In this document: one piece after another, positions 9,161 to 17,628 of the stretch
Numbering within the stretch: the stretch's first letter is position 1
Layout: every line of letters begins with the position of its first letter
Source of the DNA: Halorarum salinum
Lineage (GTDB): Archaea > Halobacteriota > Halobacteria > Halobacteriales > Haloferacaceae
NCBI RefSeq assembly: GCF_013402875.1
Contig: NZ_CP058579.1
Span: 3,596,001 to 3,660,000, forward strand
Direction of reading: 5' to 3'
Length of the DNA stretch: 64,000 nt
Translations under genes and position numbers: made by a program
The notes under the pieces: model-generated
Seen by the model: the letters and a program-made list of their open reading frames with translations, nothing else
The model's database searches: none
Told to the model about the DNA's origin: nothing

Positions 9161-9179
9161 CCCGTCGGCCGCCGACGGG
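9161..9179. repeat. Hairpin after aldehyde dehydrogenase
   Basis: Perfect 8-bp inverted repeat CCCGTCGG / CCGACGGG with a 3-nt loop, 51 nt past the aldehyde dehydrogenase stop and set in a segment rich in GGCCG. It may protect the mRNA 3' end. No T tract follows. Confidence 0.35.
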
Positions 9180-9309
9180 CCGAGGTCCGACCCGCCGGCC
9201 GCCGGCGCCGTAACTCGACGCGGCCGATCACCGTCCCTCGACGCGAGACCGGGCTCGCGACCGCCGTCGTAGCAAAATGTTCATGCTTCGTTCGTCGGTA
9301 GCTCTCCCC

Positions 9310-10272
9310 ATGTCAACGACCGTCGGCGTCCACGGCTCCGTCGGCGAACTGTTCCCGCCGGCCGTCCTGCGCGACGCGCTCGACCCGTCCGGCGAAGGTG
9401 ACGACCCGGCGTACAAGCGCGCCCTCTCGGACGTCCGGGTGGTGGAGACGGCGGACGAACTCGCGGGGTGTGACGCGCTCGTCACCTTCGCGTACGACGA
9501 CTCGTTCCTGACCTCGGACCTCTCCTGGATCCACTCGATCCAGGCCGGGGTCGACCGGTTCCCGTTCGAGGAACTCGAGCGACGGGGGATCAGCCTCACT
9601 AACAGCACCGGCATCCACGGCGACGCCGTCGGCGAGACGGTCGCCGGGTACATGCTCGAGTTCGCCCGGCGCCTCCACCGCCACCGGGACCGGGAACCTC
9701 GGCGCGAGTGGCGCTACCCCGACTGGGACGAGGCGTTCACCCTCTCGGGGGAGTCGGTCTGCGTCGTCGGACTCGGAACGCTCGGGCGGGGAATCGCGGC
9801 GCGCGCGGACGCGCTCGGCGCCGACGTCGTCGGCGTCAGGCGGACCCCGACCCCGGTCGAACACGTGCGAACCGTCCACACGCCGGACGGGATCCACGAC
9901 GCGGTCGCGGACGCCCGGTTCGTCGCGGTCGCCACGCCGCTCACCGACCGGACGCGCGGGCTGGTCGGGGCCGACGAACTCGCGGCGATGCGCGAGGACG
10001 CCTACCTCCTGAACGTCTCGCGCGGCGGCGTCGTCGACGACGCGGCGCTGCTCGACGCGCTCCGGGACGGCGGGCTCGCGGGGGCCGCGCTGGACGTCTT
10101 CGAGACGGAGCCGCTCCCGGAGGGCTCGCCGTTCTGGGACATGGAGAACGTGATCGTCACGTCCCACGCGGCCGCGGCGAACCGCGACTACTACCGGCGC
10201 GTCGCCGCGCTGGTGCGCGAGAACGTCCGGCGGCTCGCCGCGGGCGAGCCGCTCGCGAACCGGGTGCTCTGA
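9310..10272 (+). CDS. D-2-hydroxyacid dehydrogenase family protein
   Basis: 320 residues. NAD-binding Rossmann motif GLGTLGRGIA near 155; catalytic triad residues are visible as Arg in NVSRGGVVDDAALL (near 238), Glu in DVFETEPLP (near 267) and His in VTSHAAAANRDYY (near 290). It should interconvert a 2-oxoacid and a D-2-hydroxyacid with NAD(P)H (phosphoglycerate, glyoxylate or lactate-type substrates). It is too short for SerA with an ACT domain. ATG at 9310 begins the conserved N-terminal domain; an in-frame ATG at 9277 would add 11 unrelated residues. Confidence 0.85.
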   Translation: MSTTVGVHGSVGELFPPAVLRDALDPSGEGDDPAYKRALSDVRVVETADELAGCDALVTFAYDDSFLTSDLSWIHSIQAGVDRFPFEELERRGISLTNSTGIHGDAVGETVAGYMLEFARRLHRHRDREPRREWRYPDWDEAFTLSGESVCVVGLGTLGRGIAARADALGADVVGVRRTPTPVEHVRTVHTPDGIHDAVADARFVAVATPLTDRTRGLVGADELAAMREDAYLLNVSRGGVVDDAALLDALRDGGLAGAALDVFETEPLPEGSPFWDMENVIVTSHAAAANRDYYRRVAALVRENVRRLAAGEPLANRVL

Positions 10273-10299
10273 GGGCGGGGACCGGTCGGGCGAACCGCC

Positions 10300-10569
10300 T
10301 CAGGAGAAGCCGTCCTCGAACGCCTCGACCTCCTTCTCCCTGTCCGCGCGTCGGTCGGTCCGGTCGCGGTCGTCCGGGGCGGGCCCGTCGGTCCCGGAGT
10401 CGGACTGCCCGATCGCGACGGCGACGGCCAGCACCGCCGCGCCGAGGAGACCCGCCGCGTACCACGCGTACGCCGTCCCGCCGACGAGGAGCAAGCCGAG
10501 GCCGAGCAGCAGACAGGCTGCCGCCGCTTTCCCGAAGACGTTGAGCCGTGGAGGGTCGTCGGTCGACAT
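10300..10569 (-). CDS. Small membrane protein with acidic-basic tail
   Basis: 89 residues: two adjacent hydrophobic segments at about 12-32 (AAAACLLLGLGLLLVGGTAY) and 33-52, then a charged tail DRDRTDRRADREKEVEAFED. No known motif. The sequence before the ATG is unusual for this window because it carries both a strong Shine-Dalgarno-like GGAGGTGA and a good TATA-like box (separate entries). Confidence 0.65.
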   Translation of the reverse strand: MSTDDPPRLNVFGKAAAACLLLGLGLLLVGGTAYAWYAAGLLGAAVLAVAVAIGQSDSGTDGPAPDDRDRTDRRADREKEVEAFEDGFS

Positions 10570-10573
10570 GCGT

Positions 10574-10581
10574 TCACCTCC
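10574..10581 (-). promoter_or_regulatory. Shine-Dalgarno-like GGAGGTGA
   Basis: Minus-strand GGAGGTGA, complementary to the haloarchaeal 16S 3' end, ends 5 nt before the ATG of the gene at 10300-10569. It is one of few clear ribosome binding sites seen here. The TATA-like box at 10591-10600 would, at normal spacing, place the transcript start at or next to the ATG, so the site might not be transcribed. Confidence 0.5.
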
Positions 10582-10590
10582 CTCCCGATC

Positions 10591-10600
10591 GGATAAATAT
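10591..10600 (-). promoter_or_regulatory. TATA-like box ATATTTATCC
   Basis: AT-rich ATATTTATCC on the minus strand in a GC-rich surround, centred about 26 nt before the ATG of the small membrane protein gene. Good match to haloarchaeal box A. Confidence 0.5.
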
Positions 10601-10675
10601 CTTGTCGGCGTCGCTCCACGAACCGTACTCCGCTCCCGACCGCCTCACGAACCGTCTCCCGCCCGTCGACGCGCT

Positions 10676-11134
10676 TCAGTCCCTGAACAGCCGGTAGGAG
10701 GTCCGCCCGACCGCGACGTCCTTCTCCTCGCCATCCGGGTCGACGCTGGAGACGACGGTGTCGGTGTAGCCCATCGACCCGCCCGCCCGGAGCACCTCGG
10801 CCTCGACGCGGAGGTCGTCGGTCGCGGGCCTGAGGTAGGTGACGTTCAGGTCCGTCGTCGCCAGCGACCCCTCGACCGGGTCCTCGAACGTGGAGCGGAG
10901 CGCGAAGCCGGAGGCGGTGTCCACGAGCGTCGCGGCGATGCCGCCGTGGATGGAGCCGACCGGCGAGCCGGGGTTCACGAGCTTCTCGTCGTACGGGACG
11001 GACATGACGATGCGGCCGCGGTCGAGGTCCTCGACCCGCAGGTTCAGCCACGAGAGGAAGCCGTGGCTCTCGATGAACGACTGGAGGAGGTCCACGTCGT
11101 CGGCGTCCATCCCGGGAAACACGTCGTCGCTCAT
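10676..11134 (-). CDS. PaaI-type hotdog-fold thioesterase
   Basis: 152 residues with one hotdog domain. Core motif GSIHGGIAATLVDTASGFAL (about residues 60-79) carries the HGG(I)xxxxxD pattern of the PaaI/YbgC-4HBT group, where the Asp or Glu on the central helix is catalytic; a second strand SLATTDLNVTYLRPA follows near 92. It should hydrolyse an acyl-CoA thioester, perhaps phenylacetyl- or another aromatic/medium-chain acyl-CoA. Monocistronic, no signal peptide. Confidence 0.85.
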   Translation of the reverse strand: MSDDVFPGMDADDVDLLQSFIESHGFLSWLNLRVEDLDRGRIVMSVPYDEKLVNPGSPVGSIHGGIAATLVDTASGFALRSTFEDPVEGSLATTDLNVTYLRPATDDLRVEAEVLRAGGSMGYTDTVVSSVDPDGEEKDVAVGRTSYRLFRD

Positions 11135-11214
11135 GCCCGAACCGGGGACCGCACGCTACTTCACGGTTCGGAAACCGCGTTCGAACGCCCCTCCGCGTCC
11201 CGGTCGGGGGCCGG

Positions 11215-11964
11215 CTAGTCGTCGCCCTCGCGGACGTCGCGCTCGCCCGATTCGTCGCCGCTCGCCCCGGCGGGGTTCGTCCCGCCGACGCTTCCCTCGC
11301 CGCTTCCGTCCTTGGCGTCCCCCTTGCCGGTCCGTCCGAAGGTGCTCGCCACGCTTCCCGGCCGCTCGTCCCCCTCGCCGAACCCGGCCGAGAGGATGCG
11401 GGTGAGCGCGTCCTCGACGCGTTCGTCGGTCTCCGTGACGTCGTCGGGGTCCGCCTCGATGACGAAGCCGGTCGTGATGTTGGGCGCCGTCGGGAGGAAC
11501 ACCACGTCGCGGCCGTCGGCCGTGGTCTTGCCGGTCTTGAACGCGGTCATGCGCATCCCGTCCCACGGCTCGATCCTGACGGGCTTCTGGAGCTCCTCCG
11601 TTCCCGTCAGGGCGGTCTCGACGGCGAGCTTCGAGGCGTTGTACAGCACGCGGATGATGGGGACCCGGTTGATGGCGTCGTCGACCACGTCCTCGGCGAA
11701 CCGGCCGGCGGTCGTCCGCATCATGTACCCGGCGGCGAACACGACGAGGACGAACACCGTGAGCACGATGACGACCTGGAAGAAGTTGACGACGACGCTG
11801 ATGAACCAGTCCTGCATCCAGTTCGGCGGGTTCGTCCACTCGATTCGGGGGACGACGGGCAGGCCCAGTATCTGGAGGTAGAGCCAGTTCGCGACGAACA
11901 GGATGACGAGGAGCGGGAGGACGACGACGAGCCCGCTCGCGAAGTCCCGCTTCCACGTGGACAT
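11215..11964 (-). CDS. DUF502 family membrane protein
   Basis: 249 residues. TM1 about 8-32 (GLVVVLPLLVILFVANWLYL), a short hydrophilic loop, TM2 about 55-85 (VVVNFFQVVIVLTVFVLVVF). It continues with the DUF502 soluble part: GRFAEDVVDDAINRVPIIRV, then PWDGMRMTAFKTGKTTADGR near 140 and VVFLPTAPNITTGFVIEADP near 165. The C-terminal 50 residues are a Gly/Ser/Glu/Asp-rich low-complexity tail. Family members sit in bacterial and archaeal membranes with no known activity. Start chosen at MSTWKRDFASG, right before TM1. Confidence 0.8.
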   Translation of the reverse strand: MSTWKRDFASGLVVVLPLLVILFVANWLYLQILGLPVVPRIEWTNPPNWMQDWFISVVVNFFQVVIVLTVFVLVVFAAGYMMRTTAGRFAEDVVDDAINRVPIIRVLYNASKLAVETALTGTEELQKPVRIEPWDGMRMTAFKTGKTTADGRDVVFLPTAPNITTGFVIEADPDDVTETDERVEDALTRILSAGFGEGDERPGSVASTFGRTGKGDAKDGSGEGSVGGTNPAGASGDESGERDVREGDD

Positions 11965-12044
11965 TGTTGGTCTCGACTTCGAATGGGGTACGGGGGCTTA
12001 TCATCCCTTCTACATTCGGTCGCGGCGCCGGCGGAGTCGTGGAC

Positions 12045-12884
12045 TCACACGCCCGCTACGGCCCGGAGCGCGAACAGCAGGTTCTCCTTGCGCTCGCGCA
12101 CGCGGCGGTAGAAGTACGAGAGCCACTTCCCGCCGTACGGGGCGTACTGCCACACCTCAACGCCCTCGCGGGCCAGGTCCCGCTGTGCGTCCTCGCGCAC
12201 GCCCATCAGCATCTGCACCTCGAACTCGCTCCCGTACTCGGCGTGGAGTTCGCGCGCGTAGGCGACCATCGCCGGGTCGTGGCTGCCGACCGCGATGCCC
12301 GCGTCGCGCCGCGAGAACAGGAGCTCCAGCCCCTCGCGGTACGCCTCGTTCACGTCCGCCTTGTCGGTGTAGGCGATCGAATGGTCCTCGTCGTACGCGC
12401 CCTTCACGAGCCTGATCTTTCCGGGAACGTCCACGAGGCGGTCGAGGTCCTGCCTGGTGCGCCGGAGGTTCGCCTGGACGCAGAGACCCACGCCGCCGCC
12501 GTGCTCGCGCGCGAGCCCCTCGAAGGCGTCGAGCGTCGCGTCGGTCGTGGTCGCGTCCTCCATGTCGCACCAGACGAACACGTCGTGCTCCCGCCCGGCC
12601 TCGACGACGCGTCGGTAGTTCTCGCGGAACACGTCCTCGCCGACGTCGAGCCCGAGCTGGGAGGGTTTCACGGAGACGCAGGCGTCGAGGTCGGTGCCGC
12701 CGATGTCCGCGATCAGGCGCTCGTAGGCGGCCGCGTCCTCGTCGGCGGGGCCGCGCTCGCGGTAGTGCTCGCCGAGCAGGTTGAGGATGAGATTCACGCC
12801 GTCCTCGTTGCACTGTCGGGCGTGTTCGAACGCCGCGGCGGCGGTGTCGCCCGCGACGAACCGACTCGCGATGGGCGGGATCAT
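12045..12884 (-). CDS. Proline dehydrogenase
   Basis: 279-residue monofunctional flavoenzyme with a TIM-barrel core. It oxidises L-proline to 1-pyrroline-5-carboxylate and passes electrons to the quinone pool at the membrane. Recognisable motifs: VSVKPSQLGLD near 90, VWCDMEDATTTD near 125, CVQANLRRTRQDLDRL near 154, VKGAYDED near 183, SHDPAMVAYARE near 223 and the proline-binding YFYRRVRERKENL at the C terminus (paired Arg). Length fits stand-alone archaeal/Gram-positive PRODH. No P5C dehydrogenase gene is next to it; the aldehyde dehydrogenase at 7.6 kb is too far and not clearly of that class. Confidence 0.9.
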   Translation of the reverse strand: MIPPIASRFVAGDTAAAAFEHARQCNEDGVNLILNLLGEHYRERGPADEDAAAYERLIADIGGTDLDACVSVKPSQLGLDVGEDVFRENYRRVVEAGREHDVFVWCDMEDATTTDATLDAFEGLAREHGGGVGLCVQANLRRTRQDLDRLVDVPGKIRLVKGAYDEDHSIAYTDKADVNEAYREGLELLFSRRDAGIAVGSHDPAMVAYARELHAEYGSEFEVQMLMGVREDAQRDLAREGVEVWQYAPYGGKWLSYFYRRVRERKENLLFALRAVAGV

Positions 12885-13087
12885 CTGGTCGCACGCTTGC
12901 CACCCTCCCGTCTTGAGTGTTGGCGGTCCGCGATTCGCCTGCGGTGAGATCGTGTTTCGCGCGCTACGCTCGGGGCCGTCTCGAGGGACGAACTAGCCTC
13001 GACGCCGGAGTCGCGCGGCGATCGGTCCCGACACGACCGGGCGCCGACCGACCCATATTTACCCCCGCCCGCCCGACTGCCGACCGA

Positions 13088-13888
13088 ATGGACGACCCGG
13101 TGCTGCTCACGGGTGCGGGCGGTCGCGTCGGCCAGGCCATCCTCGCGGGGATCGGCCCCGACTACGACTGGCGCCTGCTCGACCGGGAGCCCCTGAGCGA
13201 GGACGAACTCCCCCACGGCGTCGCCAGCGACGACGTGGTCGTCGCGGACGTCACCGACGAGGAGGCCGTCCGGGGGGCCGTCGAGGGGGTCGGTGCGGTC
13301 ATCCACCTCGCGGGCGACCCCCGTCCGAACGCCCCCTGGGACTCGGTGCTCCGGAACAACATCGACGGCACCCACGCCCTGTTCGAGGCCGCGGTCGACG
13401 TCGGCGTCCGGAAGGTCGCGTTCGCCTCCTCGAACCACGCGGTCGGCGCCTACGAGACCGACGACCGGACGCCCGGGATGTACCGCCGGGACGACGATTA
13501 CCGGCTCGACGGCACCGAACTGCCCCGCCCGTCGAACCTCTACGGCGTCTCGAAGGCCGCCGGCGAGACGCTGGGACGCTACTACCACGACCACGACGGC
13601 CTCTCGGTCGTCTGCGTCCGCATCGGGAACCTCACGAAGTCACACCCGCCCAAGGAGTACGAGCGGGGCCAGGCGATGTGGCTCTCCCACCGGGACTGTG
13701 CGCACCTGTTCGACCGCTGTCTCCGCGCGGAGTACGGCTACGAGATCGTCTACGGCATCTCCGACAACGACCGGAAGTACTACTCGCTGGCGCGCGCACG
13801 CGAGGTGCTCGGCTACGACCCCCAGGACAACTCCGCCGAGTACACCTTCGAAGGGGAACCGCGCGGCGGCAACGATCTCGAAGATTGA
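13088..13888 (+). CDS. azf: NAD-dependent glucose-6-phosphate dehydrogenase (archaeal zwischenferment)
   Basis: 266-residue extended short-chain dehydrogenase. Rossmann motif TGAGGRVGQ near residue 7, VIHLAGDPRPNAPWDSVLRN near 73, and the catalytic YGVSKAAGE (Tyr-x-x-x-Lys) near 143. The sequence closely resembles, from memory, the H. volcanii Azf protein that oxidises glucose 6-phosphate with NAD+ at the entry of the oxidative pentose phosphate pathway; the same fold includes uronate dehydrogenases, the main alternative. Synteny with the RPA-histone block supports azf. Start ATG at 13088 directly precedes the Rossmann strand. Confidence 0.8.
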   Translation: MDDPVLLTGAGGRVGQAILAGIGPDYDWRLLDREPLSEDELPHGVASDDVVVADVTDEEAVRGAVEGVGAVIHLAGDPRPNAPWDSVLRNNIDGTHALFEAAVDVGVRKVAFASSNHAVGAYETDDRTPGMYRRDDDYRLDGTELPRPSNLYGVSKAAGETLGRYYHDHDGLSVVCVRIGNLTKSHPPKEYERGQAMWLSHRDCAHLFDRCLRAEYGYEIVYGISDNDRKYYSLARAREVLGYDPQDNSAEYTFEGEPRGGNDLED

Positions 13889-13973
13889 TCTCCGAGTCGG
13901 ATCGACGACCTCCCGAACCGTCGCCGGAGTCCCGACTGACTGCCGCGCCGCGGGGCATTGACGGGACCGACGG

Positions 13974-14111
13974 CTATCCCGCCGTCGGCACGCGAGGACC
14001 TGTCGGCGTGTCGTCCTCGTCCGGATCGCCGCGGTTGAGGATCGCGTCGCGGACGCGCTCGAACGCCGACCTGTCCACACTGATGATCTGGTGACGCATC
14101 CGTACGCCCAT
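13974..14111 (-). CDS. Small 45-residue hypothetical protein
   Basis: Short frame beginning MGVRMRHQIISVDRSAFERV and ending PTGPRVPTAG. Amphipathic N-terminal half, acidic Asp-rich centre (DPDEDD), and third-position G/C bias like real genes. An inner ATG at 14099 would give a 41-residue form starting MRHQII. The region upstream (minus-strand CCTACTAACATG) is locally AT-rich, as at leaderless haloarchaeal starts. No family recognised. It lies 92 bp after the DUF309 gene on the same strand. Confidence 0.45.
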   Translation of the reverse strand: MGVRMRHQIISVDRSAFERVRDAILNRGDPDEDDTPTGPRVPTAG

Positions 14112-14203
14112 GTTAGTAGGTAGCACACTTGGGTCTTGGGGAGCGAGACTCGAGGGACGAGTTCGCCGTCCCAACCGACCTCGGCGTCGTCTTCGGAATC
14201 CCG

Positions 14204-14869
14204 CTACCCGTCCACGTCCCGTTCCTCGAACAGTCCGGCCACGTCCTCCGCCTCGCGCCGCTTCCGCTCGACGTGGCCCTCCAGCCGGTCGAACACGAAC
14301 GCCCGCGTCGGCTCCCCCGCCAGGAAGTCGTACAGCATCGCGGCGAACCGGGAGCGGCCCGTTCCACGTTCCTCGCGGGCGTAGTCGATGGCGTCCGCGA
14401 GGACGCCCTCGTCGAACCCGTACTCCTCTGCGAGCACCTCGGCCGCGACCGCGGCGGCGTCGAGTTCGAGGTCCGGATACGCCAGCACCTCGCCCTCGTG
14501 GGTGAGCGGAACCGGCGGCGCCCGCTCGATCCGCTCCGGGTCGCGCTCGAGCGCCCGGAGGAACGGCCGGACCGTCGCGAGGTCGATGCCGCGGTACTCC
14601 CCCGGGAGGGAGTCGAGATATCCCAGCGCGCTCCCCGCGAGCCCGACCGCGCCGCTCCAGTTCCGGTTTCGCGCGTGGTGGACCGCCGCGGTCAACTGGA
14701 CGAGGCCGTGGAGCAGCCGTTCGTCGTCGCTTCCCCCCTCGAGCGGGAGCCAGACGGCCTCCCACGGGTCGTGGGCGGCGTGGAACTCCCCGGCGTCGTA
14801 CAGCGCGACGCCCGCCCGGAGCGCGCGGCGGAACTCGGTCACCCTCGGCGGTTGGTCGGGGACCGCCAT
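14204..14869 (-). CDS. DUF309 family protein
   Basis: 221 residues, soluble and mostly helical. The N-terminal part carries the DUF309 signature: FHAAHDPWEAVWLP near residue 28 and LLHGLVQLTAAVHHARNRNW near 52, both His-rich, suggesting a metal or substrate site. The C-terminal ~90 residues (LDAAAVAAEVLAEEYGFDE onward) are a haloarchaeal helical extension ending in an Arg/Glu-rich helix. Function of the family is unknown. Confidence 0.8.
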   Translation of the reverse strand: MAVPDQPPRVTEFRRALRAGVALYDAGEFHAAHDPWEAVWLPLEGGSDDERLLHGLVQLTAAVHHARNRNWSGAVGLAGSALGYLDSLPGEYRGIDLATVRPFLRALERDPERIERAPPVPLTHEGEVLAYPDLELDAAAVAAEVLAEEYGFDEGVLADAIDYAREERGTGRSRFAAMLYDFLAGEPTRAFVFDRLEGHVERKRREAEDVAGLFEERDVDG

Positions 14870-14976
14870 ATGCGTGTCCCCGGGCGGCGTCCTCGACCCG
14901 GTTCACGGCGGTTCGGCCCGAAAACCGACGCGGCCGACTCGCTACGCTCGTCGGCGTGGCGTCGGTAAAACGGAAC

Positions 14977-15048
14977 GTCCCGACGGAGATTTGAACTCCG
15001 GTCACTGGCTCCGCAAGCCAATAGGATGGTCCACTACCCTATCGGGAC
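14977..15048 (-). tRNA. tRNA-Arg (anticodon GCG)
   Basis: 72-nt cloverleaf on the minus strand. Acceptor GTCCCGA pairs perfectly with TCGGGAC; anticodon stem TTGGC/GCCAG encloses loop TTGCGGA, giving anticodon GCG (decodes CGC); T arm CGGAG-TTCAAAT-CTCCG. No intron. CCA is not encoded. Confidence 0.95.
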
Positions 15049-15171
15049 TCGTCCCTTGCTACTCCGGACCGACTTAAGACCGTTACGATACGGGGGCCCC
15101 GTGCCCCCGAGGCACAAACGACCCTTTGTGCCAACGGGGTTGTTTTCTCGGTGGCGACCCTCGGAACGGAC

Positions 15172-15729
15172 ATGTATCGACGAGGCTTCCTCTCGGGAAC
15201 GGTGGCGGTGAGCGTCCTCGGCGCCGCGAGCGGCTGTCTCGACGGCGGGACCGGCGGGGGGGTGGACGACCCGGACGACGGGGACGGAACGGACGCCCCC
15301 GCAGACGGAGGGAATTCCACCCCCTCCGACGACGACTCCACCCCCGCGGAAACCGGGACCGACGGGTCGACGCTCACCATCGCCGACCGCGAGTTCGTCC
15401 CGACGGGCGACTGCGGTTCCGACGACGCGGGGACGGCCCGGGTCGAGTTCGACGGGAACGAAGCAACCGTCACGGGCTGTATCACGGGGAGGAACGGCTG
15501 CCAGCGGGCGACGCTCGGCGACGTCGAGTACGACGCGGAGACCGACGCCGTGACCGTGGTCGTCACGACGACGGCGGGCGAGGAGACGCCGGACGCCTGT
15601 ACCCAGCAACTGGTCCATCGCGCGTACGAGGTCACGCTCTCGTTCCGCGAGCGGCTACCGAGCGAACTCGTCGTGTTTCACGAGTCGATGGACGAACGGA
15701 CCGAAGCCGGACGCGCGACGAGCGACTGA
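15172..15729 (+). CDS. Tat-exported lipoprotein, unknown function
   Basis: 185 residues. The N terminus MYRRGFLSGTVAVSVLGAAS followed by Gly-Cys is a Tat signal (twin Arg) with lipobox and Cys21, so the mature protein should be lipid-anchored outside the cell. An Asp/Gly/Thr/Pro-rich linker (about 22-65) leads to a compact domain of about 110 residues with conserved-looking cysteines in GDCGSD, TGCITGRNGC and DACTQQ, which could form disulfides. This pattern recurs in haloarchaeal secreted proteins; no enzyme motif is seen. Start at the twin-Arg ATG, since the 7-residue upstream extension would misplace the signal. Confidence 0.75.
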   Translation: MYRRGFLSGTVAVSVLGAASGCLDGGTGGGVDDPDDGDGTDAPADGGNSTPSDDDSTPAETGTDGSTLTIADREFVPTGDCGSDDAGTARVEFDGNEATVTGCITGRNGCQRATLGDVEYDAETDAVTVVVTTTAGEETPDACTQQLVHRAYEVTLSFRERLPSELVVFHESMDERTEAGRATSD

Positions 15730-16054
15730 CCGACAGGGTACCGACCGAGGGTTTATGCCCGAGGGCGCGACCACGGTCGGCCATGCTCGCGTCCCACCCC
15801 CGGCGTGACTCCGACCCCCGTCGTCCCCGGACCGGATCGGCGATCCTCCGATTCGGCCCGCGGACTCCCGGGATCCGTCCTCCGATCCGCCGGACCAGTC
15901 CGAGGTTCACGCGGACGAATCCCCCGCCCGACCGTGGCGTCGAGAACCCGGTCCGTGACCGGGTCGACCGTCGCGGGTACCCGCCCGGGACCCCGGCGGC
16001 ACCGGCCGAACGGCAACCCTTAAGCGACGCGTCCGCCCACAACGGGACAGGATT
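15730..16054. other. Intergenic region upstream of rpa2
   Basis: 325 bp. Holds TTTATG near 15754 and CTTAAG at 16019-16024, the latter about 34 nt before the rpa2 start and a fair box-A candidate. The open frames here are Arg/Pro rich without codon bias. Nothing else seen. Confidence 0.5.
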
Positions 16055-17545
16055 ATGGGCGACATAGAGGACGTCTACGAGGACGTGGAGACCGACGTCC
16101 CCTTCGAGGAGTTCGAGGCCGCCGTCGAGGACAAGGTCGAGCAGATGGGCGGGCTGGCCGACGAGGAGACGGCCGCGATGCTCATCGCCCACGAACTCCG
16201 CGACGAGGAGGTGAACTCGATCGCCGACATCAAGCCGGGGATGGACGACGTGAAGTTCCTCGCGAAGGTGATGAAGGTCGGCGAGGTCCGCACGTTCGAG
16301 CGGGACGGCGAGGACGATGACGGCCACGTGCTCAACGTGGAGGTCGCCGACGAGTCCGGCCGCGTCACCGCCTCGATGTGGGACGGGATGGCCGTCGACG
16401 CCGCCGAGACGCTGAGCCAGGGCGACGTGCTCCGGATCATGGGGCGACCGAAGGAGGGGTACAGCGGCCTGGAGGTCGCCGTCGACAAGGCCGAGCCGGA
16501 CGAGGACGCCGAGGTCGACGTGGAGGCGACCGACGAGTACCGGGTGGAGGACCTCTCGCTCGGCGTCTCGGACGTGAACCTCCTCGGGAAGGTGCTCGAC
16601 ACCGACTCCATCCGGACGTTCGACCGCGACGACGGCACCGAGGGCCGCGTCGCGAACCTCACGGTCGGCGACGAAACCGGCCGCATCCGGGTCACCCTCT
16701 GGGACGAACGGGCGGACCGGGCCGAGGACCTCGACGCCGGAACCGTCGTCGAGGTCGTGGACGGCTACGTCCGCGAGCGCGACGGCTCGCTGGAACTCCA
16801 CGTCGGCAATCGAGGCGCCGTCGAGGAGACCGACGCCGACGTGGAGTACGTCCCCGAGACGACCGACATCGCGGCGCTCGAACTGGGCGACACCGTCGAC
16901 GTCGCCGGCGGCGTCATCGAGACGGACGAGAAGCGCACCTTCGACCGTGACGACGGCTCGGAGGGGCAGGTCCGGAACGTCCGCATCAAGGACGAGACGG
17001 GCGAGATCCGCGTCGCGCTGTGGGGCGAGAAGGCCGACGCGGGGATCGACCTCGCGGACCGGGTCGTCTTCACCGACGTCGAGATCCAGGACGGCTGGCA
17101 GGACGACCTCGAGGCGTCGGCGGGCTGGCGGTCGACCGTCTCGGTGCTGGACGGCGACGCGCCGGCCGCGCCGTCCACGTCGCGCGGGTCGGCCGGCGGC
17201 GGTGCCGACTCCGGCTCCGGGGACCGCGACGCCGGCCAGGGCGGGCTCTCCTCGTTCGCCGACGAGGCCGCCGCGACGGACGCCGCGTCGGCCGACTCGG
17301 CGGCGGCCGACGCCGATGGAACCACCGACGGCGGCGACGCGGTCGCCGACGGAGCCGACGGGGGCGGCGGGGGCGGCGTCGTGGAGTTCACCGGGACGGT
17401 CGTGCAGGCCGGCGACCCGGTCATCCTCGACAACGGTTCGGAGACGCGGAGCGTCGACACGGGTGCGAAGCTCCGGCTGGGGGAGGAGGTGACCGTCCGG
17501 GGGACCGAGCAGGACGGCGCCATCGACGCCGAGGACGTGTTCTAG
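16055..17545 (+). CDS. rpa2: Replication protein A-like ssDNA-binding protein
   Basis: 496-residue single-polypeptide RPA. After an acidic helical N terminus (1-60) come three similar OB folds at about 65-150, 185-275 and 285-365. Each has the repeat pattern (K)V(x)RTF-R-DG, V-N/V-V-DE(S/T)GR-R-T-WD/WG (EVRTFERDGEDDDGHVLNVE; SIRTFDRDDGTEGRVANLTV; EKRTFDRDDGSEGQVRNVRI). A Gly/Ala/Asp-rich linker (about 385-440) leads to a short OB-like end (VVEFTGTVVQAGDPVILDNG). It should coat ssDNA in replication and repair. The stand-alone gene next to histone corresponds, from memory, to H. volcanii rpa2, the essential RPA. Confidence 0.88.
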   Translation: MGDIEDVYEDVETDVPFEEFEAAVEDKVEQMGGLADEETAAMLIAHELRDEEVNSIADIKPGMDDVKFLAKVMKVGEVRTFERDGEDDDGHVLNVEVADESGRVTASMWDGMAVDAAETLSQGDVLRIMGRPKEGYSGLEVAVDKAEPDEDAEVDVEATDEYRVEDLSLGVSDVNLLGKVLDTDSIRTFDRDDGTEGRVANLTVGDETGRIRVTLWDERADRAEDLDAGTVVEVVDGYVRERDGSLELHVGNRGAVEETDADVEYVPETTDIAALELGDTVDVAGGVIETDEKRTFDRDDGSEGQVRNVRIKDETGEIRVALWGEKADAGIDLADRVVFTDVEIQDGWQDDLEASAGWRSTVSVLDGDAPAAPSTSRGSAGGGADSGSGDRDAGQGGLSSFADEAAATDAASADSAAADADGTTDGGDAVADGADGGGGGGVVEFTGTVVQAGDPVILDNGSETRSVDTGAKLRLGEEVTVRGTEQDGAIDAEDVF

Positions 17546-17598
17546 CCCTCCCGGACGCCCGGAATCCGGACGGGATCCGGACCGTGTCAACGGAAAGC

Positions 17599-17606
17599 GT
17601 TATACT
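17599..17606 (+). promoter_or_regulatory. Candidate TATA box for the histone gene
   Basis: GTTATACT centred 26 nt before the ATG at 17629. The spacing supports a leaderless mRNA starting at that ATG rather than at the in-frame ATG at 17623. Confidence 0.45.
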
Positions 17607-17628
17607 GGCCACAGACCGGCGTATGTGT

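Noticed and set aside
15783-16067. Plus-strand frame of about 95 residues upstream of rpa2
   Set aside because: Pro/Arg rich, no G/C bias at third positions, and it runs into the rpa2 start in another frame.
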